Shown: positions 1-8,513, counted from the stretch's first letter. The stretch is 64,000 nucleotides of DNA from Methanoculleus frigidifontis (GCF_030464345.1 NZ_VCYH01000003.1:62001-126000), one strand, 5' to 3'. Made by a program: numbers and translations. The notes: a model not told the origin generated them from the letters alone.

Positions 1-152
1 CCATCGCAGAGTACCTGCCGCTCGGCGAGGCGATCAGAGAGTTCTGGCTGGATGAGAAGAACCGGCAGGCCGCCACCTGGACCGAACACCGGGAGATCAA
101 CACGGTGATGCTTGCAACCAGCCTCGCCCCCGGCGAGTTCCTGATGGTATAG
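1..152 (+). CDS. C-terminal end of an unidentified protein
   Basis: An open frame enters from the left edge and ends at TAG 150-152. The last 49 residues read from IAEYLPLGEAIREFWLD to APGEFLMV. Only the C-terminus is visible and I do not recognise a family. The gene is convergent with the minus-strand gene that ends at 188, leaving a 35-bp gap. Confidence 0.55.
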   Translation, partial: IAEYLPLGEAIREFWLDEKNRQAATWTEHREINTVMLATSLAPGEFLMV

Positions 153-187
153 GGGCGATCCGTGCGGAGCAGACGTTGCACCGGCGA

Positions 188-1042
188 TCAGGGCGGCAGG
201 AACCCATACTCACGGTACACCGCCTGCCCGCCGGGGCCGGCGAGAAAATCGAGGAATTCGGCGGCGGCCTGCGGGTGGGGGGCATCGCGCAGCCGTGCGG
301 CGGCATAGGTGCCGGTCTGGTTCTGCTCCGGGGGAACCGTCACCAGCGCTATCGGGTTTCCGATCCGCTGCTGGAAGAGCGCTTCGGTGCACCACACCGG
401 TCCCGCATCGGAAAGGCCCTGCAGGATCCGCATGGGCGTCTGCCGGTGGTGGATCTCGGTCAGGTAAGTGGCTCCCGCATCGACTTTCTCCCGCATCACG
501 GCATCGACGAGCGCCTGCCCCCCCGCCTTTTCATATGCCTCCAGGATCAACCGCCCGACACCTTCGGACCGCGGGTCGGGCATGCTGACCCGCACGTCCG
601 GTCTGCCGAGGTCGGCAAGCCCGGCGACCCGGCAGGGGTTGTCGGCACGGACCATGATCCCGAGCCGATTTTTCGCGTAGGGCTCAATTCGGTCGAACCA
701 GCCGTTTTCCCGGTCGAAGTGCTCGATGCGTGACCTCCCGGCGGTGAAGATGTCCGGCCGGAGTGCGATCCGCAGATTGCCGATCAGCAGAGCTCCGGCA
801 CTGATCTGCTCGGCCAGCACGCCGGGCGGCAGGGTCTGCCAGTAGATCCTCCGGTACCCGGGATATTCCTGCCGGAATGCGGTGATCAGATCGTGGGTGA
901 CCATGAACTGGTTGCCGTTGAAGAAGATCACGAGCTCGGGGTCGACGATATCCCCGTGCAGGTCCGGAACGTTGTTGACCTCCGGGACGGTGAATCTGCG
1001 GCCGCTTCCGTGCGGTTCGGTCCAGGGCGGATAGATCTTCAT
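188..1042 (-). CDS. Solute-binding-fold protein (ModA/TupA-like), no signal peptide
   Basis: This 284-residue protein resembles the type 2 periplasmic binding fold of molybdate/tungstate-type binding proteins. It opens with a VIFFNGNQF-type first strand, has a MVRADNP segment near the middle, and ends LAGPGGQAVYREYGFLPP, which is the usual C-terminal signature of ModA-like proteins. It starts MKIYPPWTEPHG and has neither a hydrophobic signal peptide nor a lipobox, so as written it would be cytoplasmic. The start at 1042 is supported by CTAGGAGGAG just upstream. A longer reading to 1180 would overlap the DsrE gene and is rejected. It lies 8 bp after the DsrE-like gene, so the two are probably one operon. 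A ligand-sensing rather than transport role is inference. Confidence 0.75.
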   Translation of the reverse strand: MKIYPPWTEPHGSGRRFTVPEVNNVPDLHGDIVDPELVIFFNGNQFMVTHDLITAFRQEYPGYRRIYWQTLPPGVLAEQISAGALLIGNLRIALRPDIFTAGRSRIEHFDRENGWFDRIEPYAKNRLGIMVRADNPCRVAGLADLGRPDVRVSMPDPRSEGVGRLILEAYEKAGGQALVDAVMREKVDAGATYLTEIHHRQTPMRILQGLSDAGPVWCTEALFQQRIGNPIALVTVPPEQNQTGTYAAARLRDAPHPQAAAEFLDFLAGPGGQAVYREYGFLPP

Positions 1043-1050
1043 GGCTCCTC

Positions 1051-1509
1051 CTAGTAGTGCATCAGCGCGTAGCCCTTCATCTGATAGGCGGGCAGGACGG
1101 AGAGTGCGGAGAGGGCGTATGTCACCTCCGGGTTCACGTCGTCCCGCCGGTATCCGTGTTTGAGAACCGACTGCCCGCAAACGTAGAGTGCAACGCCGTT
1201 CTGCGTGAGCTGGTGGATGAGGTCGGCGTCCGGATTAACCCTGCCGAAATCCCTCCGATATGCTTCGAGGGTGAGCGTTGCGGGGGTCGCTCCACTATGG
1301 ACGACTCCTGCCAGGTGCAGGTGTTCGCCGGGCACCCCGGCCCACTCGAAGAGGTTGATGGTAAGAGCGATGTGCGAAAGCCCCGGGGTGGGATCGCCCT
1401 CTTTTTCGGGCGGGCTTGATATCCGGTATACGATCCGGTATTCCAGATTTTTATCGGGCTGGCAGGCCGCATCCGGCAGTTTTCGTATTGCACCGTACCC
1501 CTCGATCAT
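1051..1509 (-). CDS. DsrE/DsrF-like family protein
   Basis: The protein is about 152 residues. The N-terminal half has a strand typical of DsrE proteins (HIALTINLFEWAGV). The second half has a single cysteine in a YVCGQSVL motif, the position of the sulfur-carrying cysteine in the DsrE/YchN family, followed by a loop ending ALMHY. DsrE-like proteins relay sulfur or act as small subunits in sulfur metabolism; no reaction can be assigned here. I chose the ATG at 1509 because GGTGAT lies 5 bases upstream; an ATG at 1536 is also open. It is first in a two-gene operon with the solute-binding-fold protein. Confidence 0.75.
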   Translation of the reverse strand: MIEGYGAIRKLPDAACQPDKNLEYRIVYRISSPPEKEGDPTPGLSHIALTINLFEWAGVPGEHLHLAGVVHSGATPATLTLEAYRRDFGRVNPDADLIHQLTQNGVALYVCGQSVLKHGYRRDDVNPEVTYALSALSVLPAYQMKGYALMHY

Positions 1510-1765
1510 CGTATCACCGGTTTTACTTCTCCCCATTCTGGAGTACGGTAATAAAGGTATCCCCTGCGGTCGCGTTACCGTATCCGCCTCCTGGTTGCGG
1601 GGCCTCGATTGGCAAAGGGGCGCGGTCGGTCTGATATCTCCGCGATAGGTATCCGGAAATCTGCCCTGCCCCCGATCAGAAAATCTGCGCGTTTATTGGT
1701 GTTAAACTCTCCGAGATCGGGTAAATGCGGTTAAAATACGAATTGGAAGCGCTTTTCATCGTCTC

Positions 1766-1775
1766 TTTATAAATA
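1766..1775 (+). promoter_or_regulatory. TATA box upstream of the mscS pseudogene
   Basis: TTTATAAATA lies 26-35 bases before the ATG at 1801. GAGGT then stands 4 bases before that ATG. The 1510-1760 interval contains nothing else that I can assign. Confidence 0.6.
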
Positions 1776-1800
1776 CCCGCGTATAGCTTTGAGGTTTACC

Positions 1801-2901
1801 ATGGCGGCTCCGGATCTCTCCCTGCCTGCTATCGATGCTTCCCGTATTATGTAGCTGTCTCTCGAAAACAGCGCGTGTGCGATACTCACCATCATTATTG
1901 GATATATTATCGTTCGGATACTCATTTTCAAACTCGAGGATTAGTCCGAGAAGCATATCCAGATACCCAAAATAATGATGACCCATATCATCAACGCGAT
2001 ACGATGGTTCCTCTACCTTATCGTGGTTCTTCTCGTCCTTGCGTTTCTGGACGAGGATATCGATGCTGTCATTCTGAGTGTCTCTGCGCTGGTTACGTTT
2101 ATCCTGGGCTTCGGACTTCAGGACACCATCAACAATCTTGCGTCGGGCATCTGGATTGCCTCTGCACGGGCGTATGATATCGGGTAGTGCCCTACGAAAC
2201 AACTGATACTCCCTTTGTTGCGATCGCATCCAGGTGTTCCCGATTGATTGCACCCCGGGGCACGGCTTTCCCCTGGGTATCGCCATGACTGCCCCCGCCC
2301 CCTGGGGAGGGGGGAGGAGGCCGGAGGCCGGGCGAGGTTGGGGGGTGAGGTGTGCGGATCTTTGCGTAAGACAGGGGAGGGGGGAGGCTCCATCCCCATG
2401 GCGATAGCCACCACGGTTCACGGCATGGGGAGACGCCGGGACAAGCCCGGTTCGGCACCAATCTCGTCAGGGAAGAATGACAGCCGGAATAGAGCTTCAC
2501 CAAGGCCCGATACTGGAAATCTTCTCCCCATGGTATTTTTTTCATGAACACGGGTTGGCGGGTAGCGTAATTCGGTCGGATTCTCTGAGATCACGTATCA
2601 GGTATATGCTGGAGCACTACCTGATATCGGGGATGAAGTGACCATTGCAGGGCACCGCGGTTATGTTAAGAATGTAAACATTATGTCGACCGAACTGAAG
2701 CAGATTGATAATCCCAGGGTGATTATTCCAAACAGCAAAGTCTGGAACAATCCTATCATCAATGGTACCAGGATGCCGACACGGATGATCGCCCTCGAGT
2801 ACTCGGTATCTTACACCACCGTTATCAGCGATGCAGTGAGCGTGAAGACCCATGAGCAGGAGCGGGGGTGGTTACACCGTATGATCCGCGACAATGAATA
2901 G
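1801..2901 (+). pseudogene. mscS: Broken mechanosensitive channel (MscS family)
   Basis: Removing the insertion at 2183-2621 together with one 8-bp target copy joins the frame exactly at A-Y-D-I-G-D-E-V. The restored product has the MscS pore helix and beta domain: LGFGLQDTINNLASGIWI, then GDEVTIAGHRGYVKNVNIMST and VIIPNSKVWNNPIIN. Two in-frame TAG codons (1852-1854 and 1942-1944) also break the N-terminal transmembrane part. The product stops at 2901 after RGWLHRMIRDNE, short of the usual C-terminal vestibule domain. The gene is thus decayed in at least three ways and cannot make a full channel. An MMTHI start at 1975 would make only a short membrane fragment ending in the element at 2187. 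Confidence 0.9.
2183..2621. mobile_element. 439-bp MITE-like element, copy 1
   Basis: The element begins GGTAGTGCCCTACG and ends GGAGCACTACC, so its ends are imperfect inverted repeats (GGTAGTGC/GCACTACC). It is flanked by exact 8-bp direct repeats TGATATCG at 2175-2182 and 2622-2629. The interior has a GC-rich palindromic stretch but no convincing coding frame. Copy 2 at 35092-35530 has the same length and nearly the same sequence. The terminal sequence and an 8-bp duplication resemble IS1-family ends (inference). No transposase is present in the window. Confidence 0.88.
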
Positions 2902-2915
2902 GTTCTCCAGGATCC

Positions 2916-4112
2916 TTACAGTAACTCGTGCCGCTGGAGGAACGTCCGGATCTTCCGTGACTCGATCCAGCCCCGGTCGAGTTCTTTGATGCAGTCGTTG
3001 ATCCGCGTGACCTGATCGTGGATCGTCTCCATGACCCGCTCCTCGCCGCTGAGGTCCGCCATGCCCAGGATCACCTGGAGCGGCTGGCGGATGTGATCGG
3101 CGAGGACGGCAATCTGCTCGATGTTCCGCTCGATCTGTTCGAATGCCTGAATGCGGATGCGCTCTGCCTGTTTCCTCTCGGTGATGTCGCGGACGATGCA
3201 GAGGACTTCCCGATCGTTCAGCGCCAGGAGACGCGCCTCGAACTGCCGGAGTCCCGACGGCACCGCAAGTTGGTACTCGATGTACTGGAGCTCTTCGGTC
3301 GCAAGAGCCCGTTCGATCGCTTTTAGGATGGCGTCGACGGCTTCGGGAGCAAATCCGGCGTCACGAATGGTCTTCCCGATGATCTCATCGGCAGGCAGGG
3401 CAAGGAGCTGCAGATCGGGCACCTGGAAGTCCCGGTACTCTCCGTCACGGGAGAGGACAAACATCATGTCCGGGATGGCGCCGAGGAGCACGGCGTTTCT
3501 GTGCTCTGCCTCCCGGATCTTCTCCTCAACCTGCCGCCGCTCCTCCATCTCGTAGTGCAGCCGTTCGTTCGCCTCCTGCAGCGCCGCGTTTGTGTCCCTG
3601 ACGTTCTTCGTGGTGAGCGCCATATCGCTGAAGAGATGTGCAAGGCGGGAGAAGAAGTCCATCATCTTCAGCACGTACTCTTTCGAGAGGATCGGAACTT
3701 TTCCGAGCGCCTCGAGATAGGCGTCCGTATCAAAGCCGAACTCTTCGGCCTGCCTGACAAAGAAGTCGCGGTCGGGAGGCTCGAGGAGGAACTGCCCGGT
3801 GACGAAATACCCGATCCTCTCGCCCCGGATGGTGATGGGAACGGACACCGATACAAGACCGTTCCTGCACCGGTAGAGTGCGTAGCCCTCTTTGGTGTCG
3901 GGCTGCATGCCCGGAACCGTCTCGCTCTTCAGGCACCTCGCCGCGGTCCCGGGGTGCGTCCGGTGAAATCGGGCACAGATCTCCTGCCATCCGGTTTCAA
4001 TAAGGATTGCACCTTCCCGGTCGAGGACGGCTGTGGGGGCGCCCGTCAGGTCGGTAAAACTCCTGCAGAGAGCCTCGAGATCGCCGATGTCTACCAGGTC
4101 GGATATATTCAT
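2916..4112 (-). CDS. PocR/PAS sensor protein with degenerate histidine kinase tail
   Basis: The 398-residue cytoplasmic protein has a PocR-type ligand-binding domain at the N-terminus (about 1-165; cysteines in the EICARF and AARCLKSE regions and a YRCRNGL motif). A short coiled coil follows (NAALQEANERLHYEMEERRQ), then a PAS/PAC domain (GAIPDMMFVLSRDGEYRDF to CIVRDITERKQ). The C-terminal 75 residues look like a dimerisation helix pair (LADHIRQPLQVILGMADL) with no HATPase domain, so it probably cannot autophosphorylate ATP-dependently. The ATG at 4112 has GGGAGG 8 bases upstream. The gene stands alone and is divergent from the ATPase gene at 4276. Confidence 0.8.
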   Translation of the reverse strand: MNISDLVDIGDLEALCRSFTDLTGAPTAVLDREGAILIETGWQEICARFHRTHPGTAARCLKSETVPGMQPDTKEGYALYRCRNGLVSVSVPITIRGERIGYFVTGQFLLEPPDRDFFVRQAEEFGFDTDAYLEALGKVPILSKEYVLKMMDFFSRLAHLFSDMALTTKNVRDTNAALQEANERLHYEMEERRQVEEKIREAEHRNAVLLGAIPDMMFVLSRDGEYRDFQVPDLQLLALPADEIIGKTIRDAGFAPEAVDAILKAIERALATEELQYIEYQLAVPSGLRQFEARLLALNDREVLCIVRDITERKQAERIRIQAFEQIERNIEQIAVLADHIRQPLQVILGMADLSGEERVMETIHDQVTRINDCIKELDRGWIESRKIRTFLQRHELL

Positions 4113-4275
4113 GATACCGCCTCCCGTCACCCACGCTCCCGGACGTGCTGGAGGATCATACGCCAGGTATCGGATAATGATAACTCATACTTTTTGAATC
4201 CTTGCTGTGCTCCCGCGTACGATCCCCCTGCTCCCGGGAAAGGCTCTTCTCTGCCCTGCGTCCATACGTTCAGAT

Positions 4276-6012
4276 ATGACGGCAGAGGAGCGAACCCAAC
4301 CCGCCGGCGACCTCTCAAGCACGCTCCGGCGGATCGATGGCAGGGGATACGGGGCGTACCGGGACTGCAGGGGAGCGTATGCCTTTCCCGGGTATACGCT
4401 CACCATCAACCACGTCCAGGCCGACCCGTTCGCGGCGCCGAGCCGGGTGCGGGTACGGGTTCCTGCCGGGACGGCAGGCTATCCCTCCTCCTGCACCCGG
4501 ACGAAAGGGCGGCGGATAGCTCTTGCCGACCATCTTGCCCGGAGGTTCGCGGCGGCGGTTGACGCCCGCCCCCGGAGGCAGCGGGGCAGCGGCAAGAGTG
4601 GCTCTATTGCCATCGCCCGGCCGGGCCGGGAGATCCTGGAGCGCTCATCGGTGGTCGTGGCGGCCGACGGCGCCGTCGAGGCCCGGTTCACCGTCGGTCT
4701 TCCCGCCCGCGGGAGGACCGTGCTCGGCAGGGAGGCGGAGAGGCTCTTTTTTGAGGACGTTCCGGAGATCGTACGCGCATCGCTCCCGTACGCGGCCGTC
4801 GACGCAGAAGACCTTGCCCGGCATATCCGGACAAACGAGGACGCCGACCACCTCCGCTCCTCGCTCGACGCCCTCGGCCTCGTCGGGTTCGTCGCCGACG
4901 GGGCGATTCTGCCGCGGGCGAGCGGGGTGGACGATCGGCCCCTGGAGCGGGAGCGGGCGGTTCCCTTCGCCTCACCCCCCTCGTTGCGGGTCTCCGTCGA
5001 CCTCCCGCACCGGGGAACGCTCACCGGGATGGGTGTCCCGAAGGGGATCACCCTGATCGTCGGCGGCGGATTCCACGGAAAATCCACGCTGCTTGCGGCG
5101 CTCGAACGCGGCGTCTACAATCACGTCCCCGGCGACGGGCGTGAGTTCGTGGTCACGGATGCGTCGGCCGTCAAGATCCGGGCGGAAGACGGGCGGAGGG
5201 TCGAGAACGTCGACATCTCCCCGTTCATCACGGATCTCCCCGGCCGGCCGGACACCCGGTCGTTCTCGACCGAGAACGCCAGCGGGAGCACGTCGCAGGC
5301 GGCGAACATCGTCGAGGCGCTGGAGGTGGGTGCGTCGGTTCTCCTGATCGACGAGGACACCGCGGCGACCAATATGATGATCCGCGACCGCCGGATGCAG
5401 GAGCTCGTCGCCGGCGGGAACGAGCCGATCACGCCGTTCATCGATCGCGCCCGCCCGCTCTTCCATGACGCTCATGTATCGAGCGTGCTGGTGATCGGGG
5501 GCTCCGGCGATTACTTCGAGATCGCCGACACGGTGATCCGCCTGAAGGAGTACCTGCCCGAGGACGTCACCGCAGAGGCGCGGGATATCGCCGCCCGGTA
5601 TGCCACCGGGCGGCTGACGGAGGGGGACGGGAATTTTCGTCAGGTCCGGCAGCGCATACCCCATGCCCGGAGTATCGACGCACGGAAAGGAAAGTATGAG
5701 GCGAAAGTTTCGGCCGTCGGCACCCGGGCGATCCGCTTCGGCCTCCATGAGATAGACCTCTCGGCGGTCGCCCAGATCGTCGACCCGGCACAGACCGCAG
5801 CGATCGGGCGGGCGATCCTCCTTGCCCGCAGTTCCATGGATCGCGAGCGGACGCTCCGGGAGGTGGTTGCGGCCGTCATGGATGCAATAACCGCCGGCGG
5901 TCTGGACGTTCTCTCGCCGTATCCGTCCGGTGACTACGCCGCCTTCCGCCCCCAGGAACTTGCTGCGGCGATCAGCCGGCTGCGCTCGCTCTCCGCCGGT
6001 CAGGCGCCGTGA
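4276..6012 (+). CDS. Predicted ATPase of the ABC class (PF09818-type)
   Basis: The protein is 578 residues. The N-terminal segment LRRIDGRGYGAYRDCRGAY is characteristic of this family. A Walker A-like loop GGGFHGKSTLL and a Walker B-like VLLIDEDTAATN follow. The interval SGSTSQAANIVEALE before Walker B matches the ABC signature position. The C-terminal third is family-specific. It is not linked to membrane subunits, so it is a soluble NTPase of unknown role. The start at 4276 was chosen because homologous sequences begin shortly before the RRIDG motif. An open frame from 4207 is less likely. Confidence 0.85.
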   Translation: MTAEERTQPAGDLSSTLRRIDGRGYGAYRDCRGAYAFPGYTLTINHVQADPFAAPSRVRVRVPAGTAGYPSSCTRTKGRRIALADHLARRFAAAVDARPRRQRGSGKSGSIAIARPGREILERSSVVVAADGAVEARFTVGLPARGRTVLGREAERLFFEDVPEIVRASLPYAAVDAEDLARHIRTNEDADHLRSSLDALGLVGFVADGAILPRASGVDDRPLERERAVPFASPPSLRVSVDLPHRGTLTGMGVPKGITLIVGGGFHGKSTLLAALERGVYNHVPGDGREFVVTDASAVKIRAEDGRRVENVDISPFITDLPGRPDTRSFSTENASGSTSQAANIVEALEVGASVLLIDEDTAATNMMIRDRRMQELVAGGNEPITPFIDRARPLFHDAHVSSVLVIGGSGDYFEIADTVIRLKEYLPEDVTAEARDIAARYATGRLTEGDGNFRQVRQRIPHARSIDARKGKYEAKVSAVGTRAIRFGLHEIDLSAVAQIVDPAQTAAIGRAILLARSSMDRERTLREVVAAVMDAITAGGLDVLSPYPSGDYAAFRPQELAAAISRLRSLSAGQAP

Positions 6013-6030
6013 CGGTTCTGCCGGGTCCCG

Positions 6031-6744
6031 CTATCCGAGCTTCCTCTTTGCTTCTGCGCGCTCCTCCTCTTTCTGCTGCCGCAGCTCTGCAGCCGTTCTC
6101 CGCTCTTCCGGGCTTCCCCGCTGCTCCAGCTCGACGTCCCGGGCCTCCTCCTCTAGCTTCTCGCTGCTCAGATAGCCCGAAGGCTCGATCTTCTCCCGTG
6201 CTTCTCTGAGTTCCTCCTCCTTCTGCTGCCGCAGTCTCGCAGCGTTCCTCTCCGCTTCTGCGGCAGACCCGGGCACCCGGGTATCCGGCTCTTCAGCAAC
6301 CGCGATCTCTCTTCCCCGTGCCTCGGGAGTCTTCGGGAGACGTACCTCCAGCACACCGTTTTTGAAGGTGGCCTGTGCACCCTGTTCGGTGACCTCCGCA
6401 GGCAGCGATACGTCCCGTGAAACTGCTCCGACCGTCCGCTCCCGCATATAGTAGCCTTCCCGCTCTGTTTCTGTCGCCGCCTCGCGCTGGATCGCGATCC
6501 GCAGCGTCATTGGGTCAAGGAGACGGAGCGAGACGTCCTGCCGCTCGACGCCGGGGCAGTCGGCGGCGATCACGACCTCGCCGGGATGCTCGCTGACATC
6601 GACCAGCATCCCGGCGCCAGGGAGCATGGCGGTGCCCGGCGCTTCTCTGAGGCCTGCCAGCATCTCACCAAACTGTCGCCGCATCTCGGCAATCATCTCA
6701 TCGAATTCACTCCACATCCCATACGGGGATCCTCTTCGTGCCAT
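6031..6744 (-). CDS. Hsp20/alpha-crystallin small heat-shock protein with charged C-terminal extension
   Basis: The 237-residue protein carries an alpha-crystallin domain at about 45-145: LVDVSEHPGEVVIAADCPGV, then ATFKNGVLEVRLPK, the usual end of the domain. The next 90 residues are unusual. They contain two similar charged helical blocks (NAARLRQQKEEELREARE and TAAELRQQKEEERAEAKR) joined by a 36-residue linker. Typical Hsp20 proteins end a few residues after an I-x-I motif. GAGGGT lies just before the start. The role as a holdase chaperone comes from the family; the tail may form a coiled coil (inference). Confidence 0.88.
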   Translation of the reverse strand: MARRGSPYGMWSEFDEMIAEMRRQFGEMLAGLREAPGTAMLPGAGMLVDVSEHPGEVVIAADCPGVERQDVSLRLLDPMTLRIAIQREAATETEREGYYMRERTVGAVSRDVSLPAEVTEQGAQATFKNGVLEVRLPKTPEARGREIAVAEEPDTRVPGSAAEAERNAARLRQQKEEELREAREKIEPSGYLSSEKLEEEARDVELEQRGSPEERRTAAELRQQKEEERAEAKRKLG

Positions 6745-6989
6745 CTTTCGTACCCTCCTCTCTGTCGTTGTGCAGGTCTCCCAGTGCCGCCGCTGTCATA
6801 TAAATATTCTGCGCAGGCCGTGCAGTTCCGGCAGATACGCTGCCGCGGGTCTATCGCCGCACGCATAGGCGGCGACCCTCATGCAAACTTTTAACTGTCG
6901 GTGCCGGGGGAGATCCCCATACGCGCTACCGTAGCCTCTGGGTGCGCTGAATTCCTGCTGCGATCGGCGGGGTCCAGGCAATTGATGAG

Positions 6990-7430
6990 ATCCCATCTCT
7001 TGCTCCGGATGACCGCAATCCGGGGTATTCGGGGGCATGGACTTTCCCCTGGGTATCGCCATGACTGCCCCCGCCCCTTGAGGGGTAGTGCCCTCCGAAA
7101 CAACTGATGATACCTTTGTTGAGATCGCATCCGGGTGTTCCCGATTGATTGCAACCCGGGGCACGGCTTTCCATTGGGTATCGCCATGACTGCCCCCGCC
7201 CCTGGGGGCGGGGGAGGAGGCCGGAGGCCGGGCGAGGTGGGGGGGTGAGGTGTGCGGATCTTCGCGGGAGACAGGGGAGGGGGAGATTCCGCCCCCCCCT
7301 GGCGAGAGCCACCACGGTCCACGGCACGGGGAGACGCCCGGGAAAAAGGTCGTCCCCGGCACCAGCCCGGTCAGGGGAAGGACGCGGGAGACGCGCAAAT
7401 CCCCGTATCTCAGGGTAGCGCTAATGGGGT
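6990..7430. mobile_element. Truncated/tandem copies of the 439-bp element
   Basis: A partial copy (about 7003-7083) matches the part of the element around CTTTCCCCTGGGTATCGCC. It runs directly into a second copy that starts with GGTAGTGCCC at 7084. This second copy tracks the intact elements for about 345 bp but lacks the GCACTACC right end, and no flanking duplication is visible. The remaining intergenic sequence (6745-6990) is low in features. The array sits just upstream of the DUF2769 gene. Confidence 0.75.
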
Positions 7431-7455
7431 AGACCCCTCTTTCGGTGATGACCGG

Positions 7456-7761
7456 ATGGGAACATTTGAGGAGACGATGAAGAGGATGCAGCAGATGTCA
7501 CCGGAAGAACGTGCGAAATTTCTCGAAGACGAGGGAAAGAAGTGCATCTGCGGACAGTGTCCGACATACAACGAGTGTGCAAAGAACGCCCATGAGGGTT
7601 TCTTCTGTGCATGGGGGAAGAGCTTTGTCTGCATCGGATCGGAGGAGAAGAAGTGTATCTGTCCGGACTGCCCGGTGATGCAGGACTGGGGGATGCAGCA
7701 CATCTACCACTGCACCCGCGGCGAAGAGCGGGCACAGTGGTTTGGCCGGTCTCTCCGATGA
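7456..7761 (+). CDS. DUF2769 cysteine-rich protein
   Basis: This 101-residue soluble protein has ten cysteines arranged as two related clusters. The first begins KKCICGQCPTYNEC and the second KKCICPDCPVMQDW, so the protein looks like an internal duplication. DUF2769 proteins occur in methanogens and related anaerobes and probably bind metal; the function is unknown. GGTGAT lies 9 bases before the ATG at 7456. An upstream-extended frame would run into the repeat element and is rejected. A hairpin follows the stop. Confidence 0.82.
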   Translation: MGTFEETMKRMQQMSPEERAKFLEDEGKKCICGQCPTYNECAKNAHEGFFCAWGKSFVCIGSEEKKCICPDCPVMQDWGMQHIYHCTRGEERAQWFGRSLR

Positions 7762-7768
7762 TGAGGTG

Positions 7769-7796
7769 AACCGGTTCGGCAGAACCGGTTTTCACT
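7769..7796 (+). terminator. Hairpin terminator after the DUF2769 gene
   Basis: AACCGGTTC and GAACCGGTT form a perfect 9-bp stem with loop GGCA. The stem is followed by a T-rich stretch (TTCACTCCTCTTTTC). It starts 8 bases after the stop codon. Confidence 0.6.
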
Positions 7797-7942
7797 CCTC
7801 TTTTCGTGCCGCGGCCAGGTTTTTTGCCGGATCCGTGCCCTGGTGGATAGGAGACGGATCCCGGGAATACGTTTCCCCCCGGCGTGGTGGAGGGTGCCTG
7901 CCGCCATGAGAAAGTTTTATATCTATGGATGCGCATTCAGGC

Positions 7943-8131
7943 ATGCGGAGGGGGTCTGTGTCCGAACCGTGCACCTTTGGGATATGCGAGTTCTTCATTC
8001 CTGAGCGTGGCCGTTGCGACCTTGCCGACCTGCCCATTGATATCCTGTTCGCTTGTCCCCGAAGCCTCCGGGCGCATGAAAGCGTTTGCCATCACCTCTA
8101 CCGCCCCCTCTCCGCAGAACCGGATCCCTGA
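7943..8131 (+). CDS. Possible small cysteine-containing protein
   Basis: An open frame of up to 63 codons lies behind a TATA-like TTTTATATC (7915-7923). It starts at ATG 7943 or at GTG 7958, the latter just after GGAGGGGG. The product (from GTG: SEPCTFGICEFFIPERGRC and onward) has five cysteines. No family is recognised, and the frame could be chance. It is the only candidate in the 390-bp gap between the DUF2769 and DUF1294 genes. Confidence 0.35.
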   Translation: MRRGSVSEPCTFGICEFFIPERGRCDLADLPIDILFACPRSLRAHESVCHHLYRPLSAEPDP

Positions 8132-8152
8132 ACGTCTCTTCTGCCTCCCGGG

Positions 8153-8431
8153 CTACACCAGGGAGACCAGTATCCAGAGGATCACTGCGGTGTGCATCAC
8201 GGCAAAGACCGGTACGAGCACAAACTTCGTCTTCCGCGTTTTATGCCGGAAGCGGCGCATCGCCGCGTATGCTCCAAACGGCCCGAAGAGGGCGGAGAGC
8301 AGGAGCGTGGTCTCCGGGGTTCTCCATGCATTGCCCTCTGCCTTCCTCTTGTCGCGTGCGAAGAGGAGATACGCACCTGCGTTGAGAAGAGCGTAGATGA
8401 TCAGAAAGAATGGTAGGTATGCTGCGGTCAC
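8153..8431 (-). CDS. DUF1294 small membrane protein
   Basis: The protein is 92 residues with three hydrophobic segments. The family motif is present: a first transmembrane helix, then YLLFARDKRKAEGNAWRTPE, then LLLSALFGPFGAYAAMRRFRHKT, and a last helix. This matches DUF1294 in length and order. The role is unknown; it is an inner-membrane protein. Confidence 0.85.
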   Translation of the reverse strand: MTAAYLPFFLIIYALLNAGAYLLFARDKRKAEGNAWRTPETTLLLSALFGPFGAYAAMRRFRHKTRKTKFVLVPVFAVMHTAVILWILVSLV

Positions 8432-8513
8432 TCGTCACCGTTCCGTTGCTTTTTGTTCTGAATACGGATCCGCTCTGCCTGCGTATCTCTCTTGCCCTTG
8501 CCGGGCGAGGGCG

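Noticed and set aside
1852-1944. Amber codons as pyrrolysine in the MscS gene
   Set aside because: No pylTS genes are visible and the codons fall in a gene that is also interrupted by an insertion, so decay is the simpler reading.
2118-2551. Minus-strand frames inside the 439-bp element, repeated in copies 2 and 3
   Set aside because: They recur only because the element is repeated. The translations are Pro/Arg-rich and shift frame between copies.
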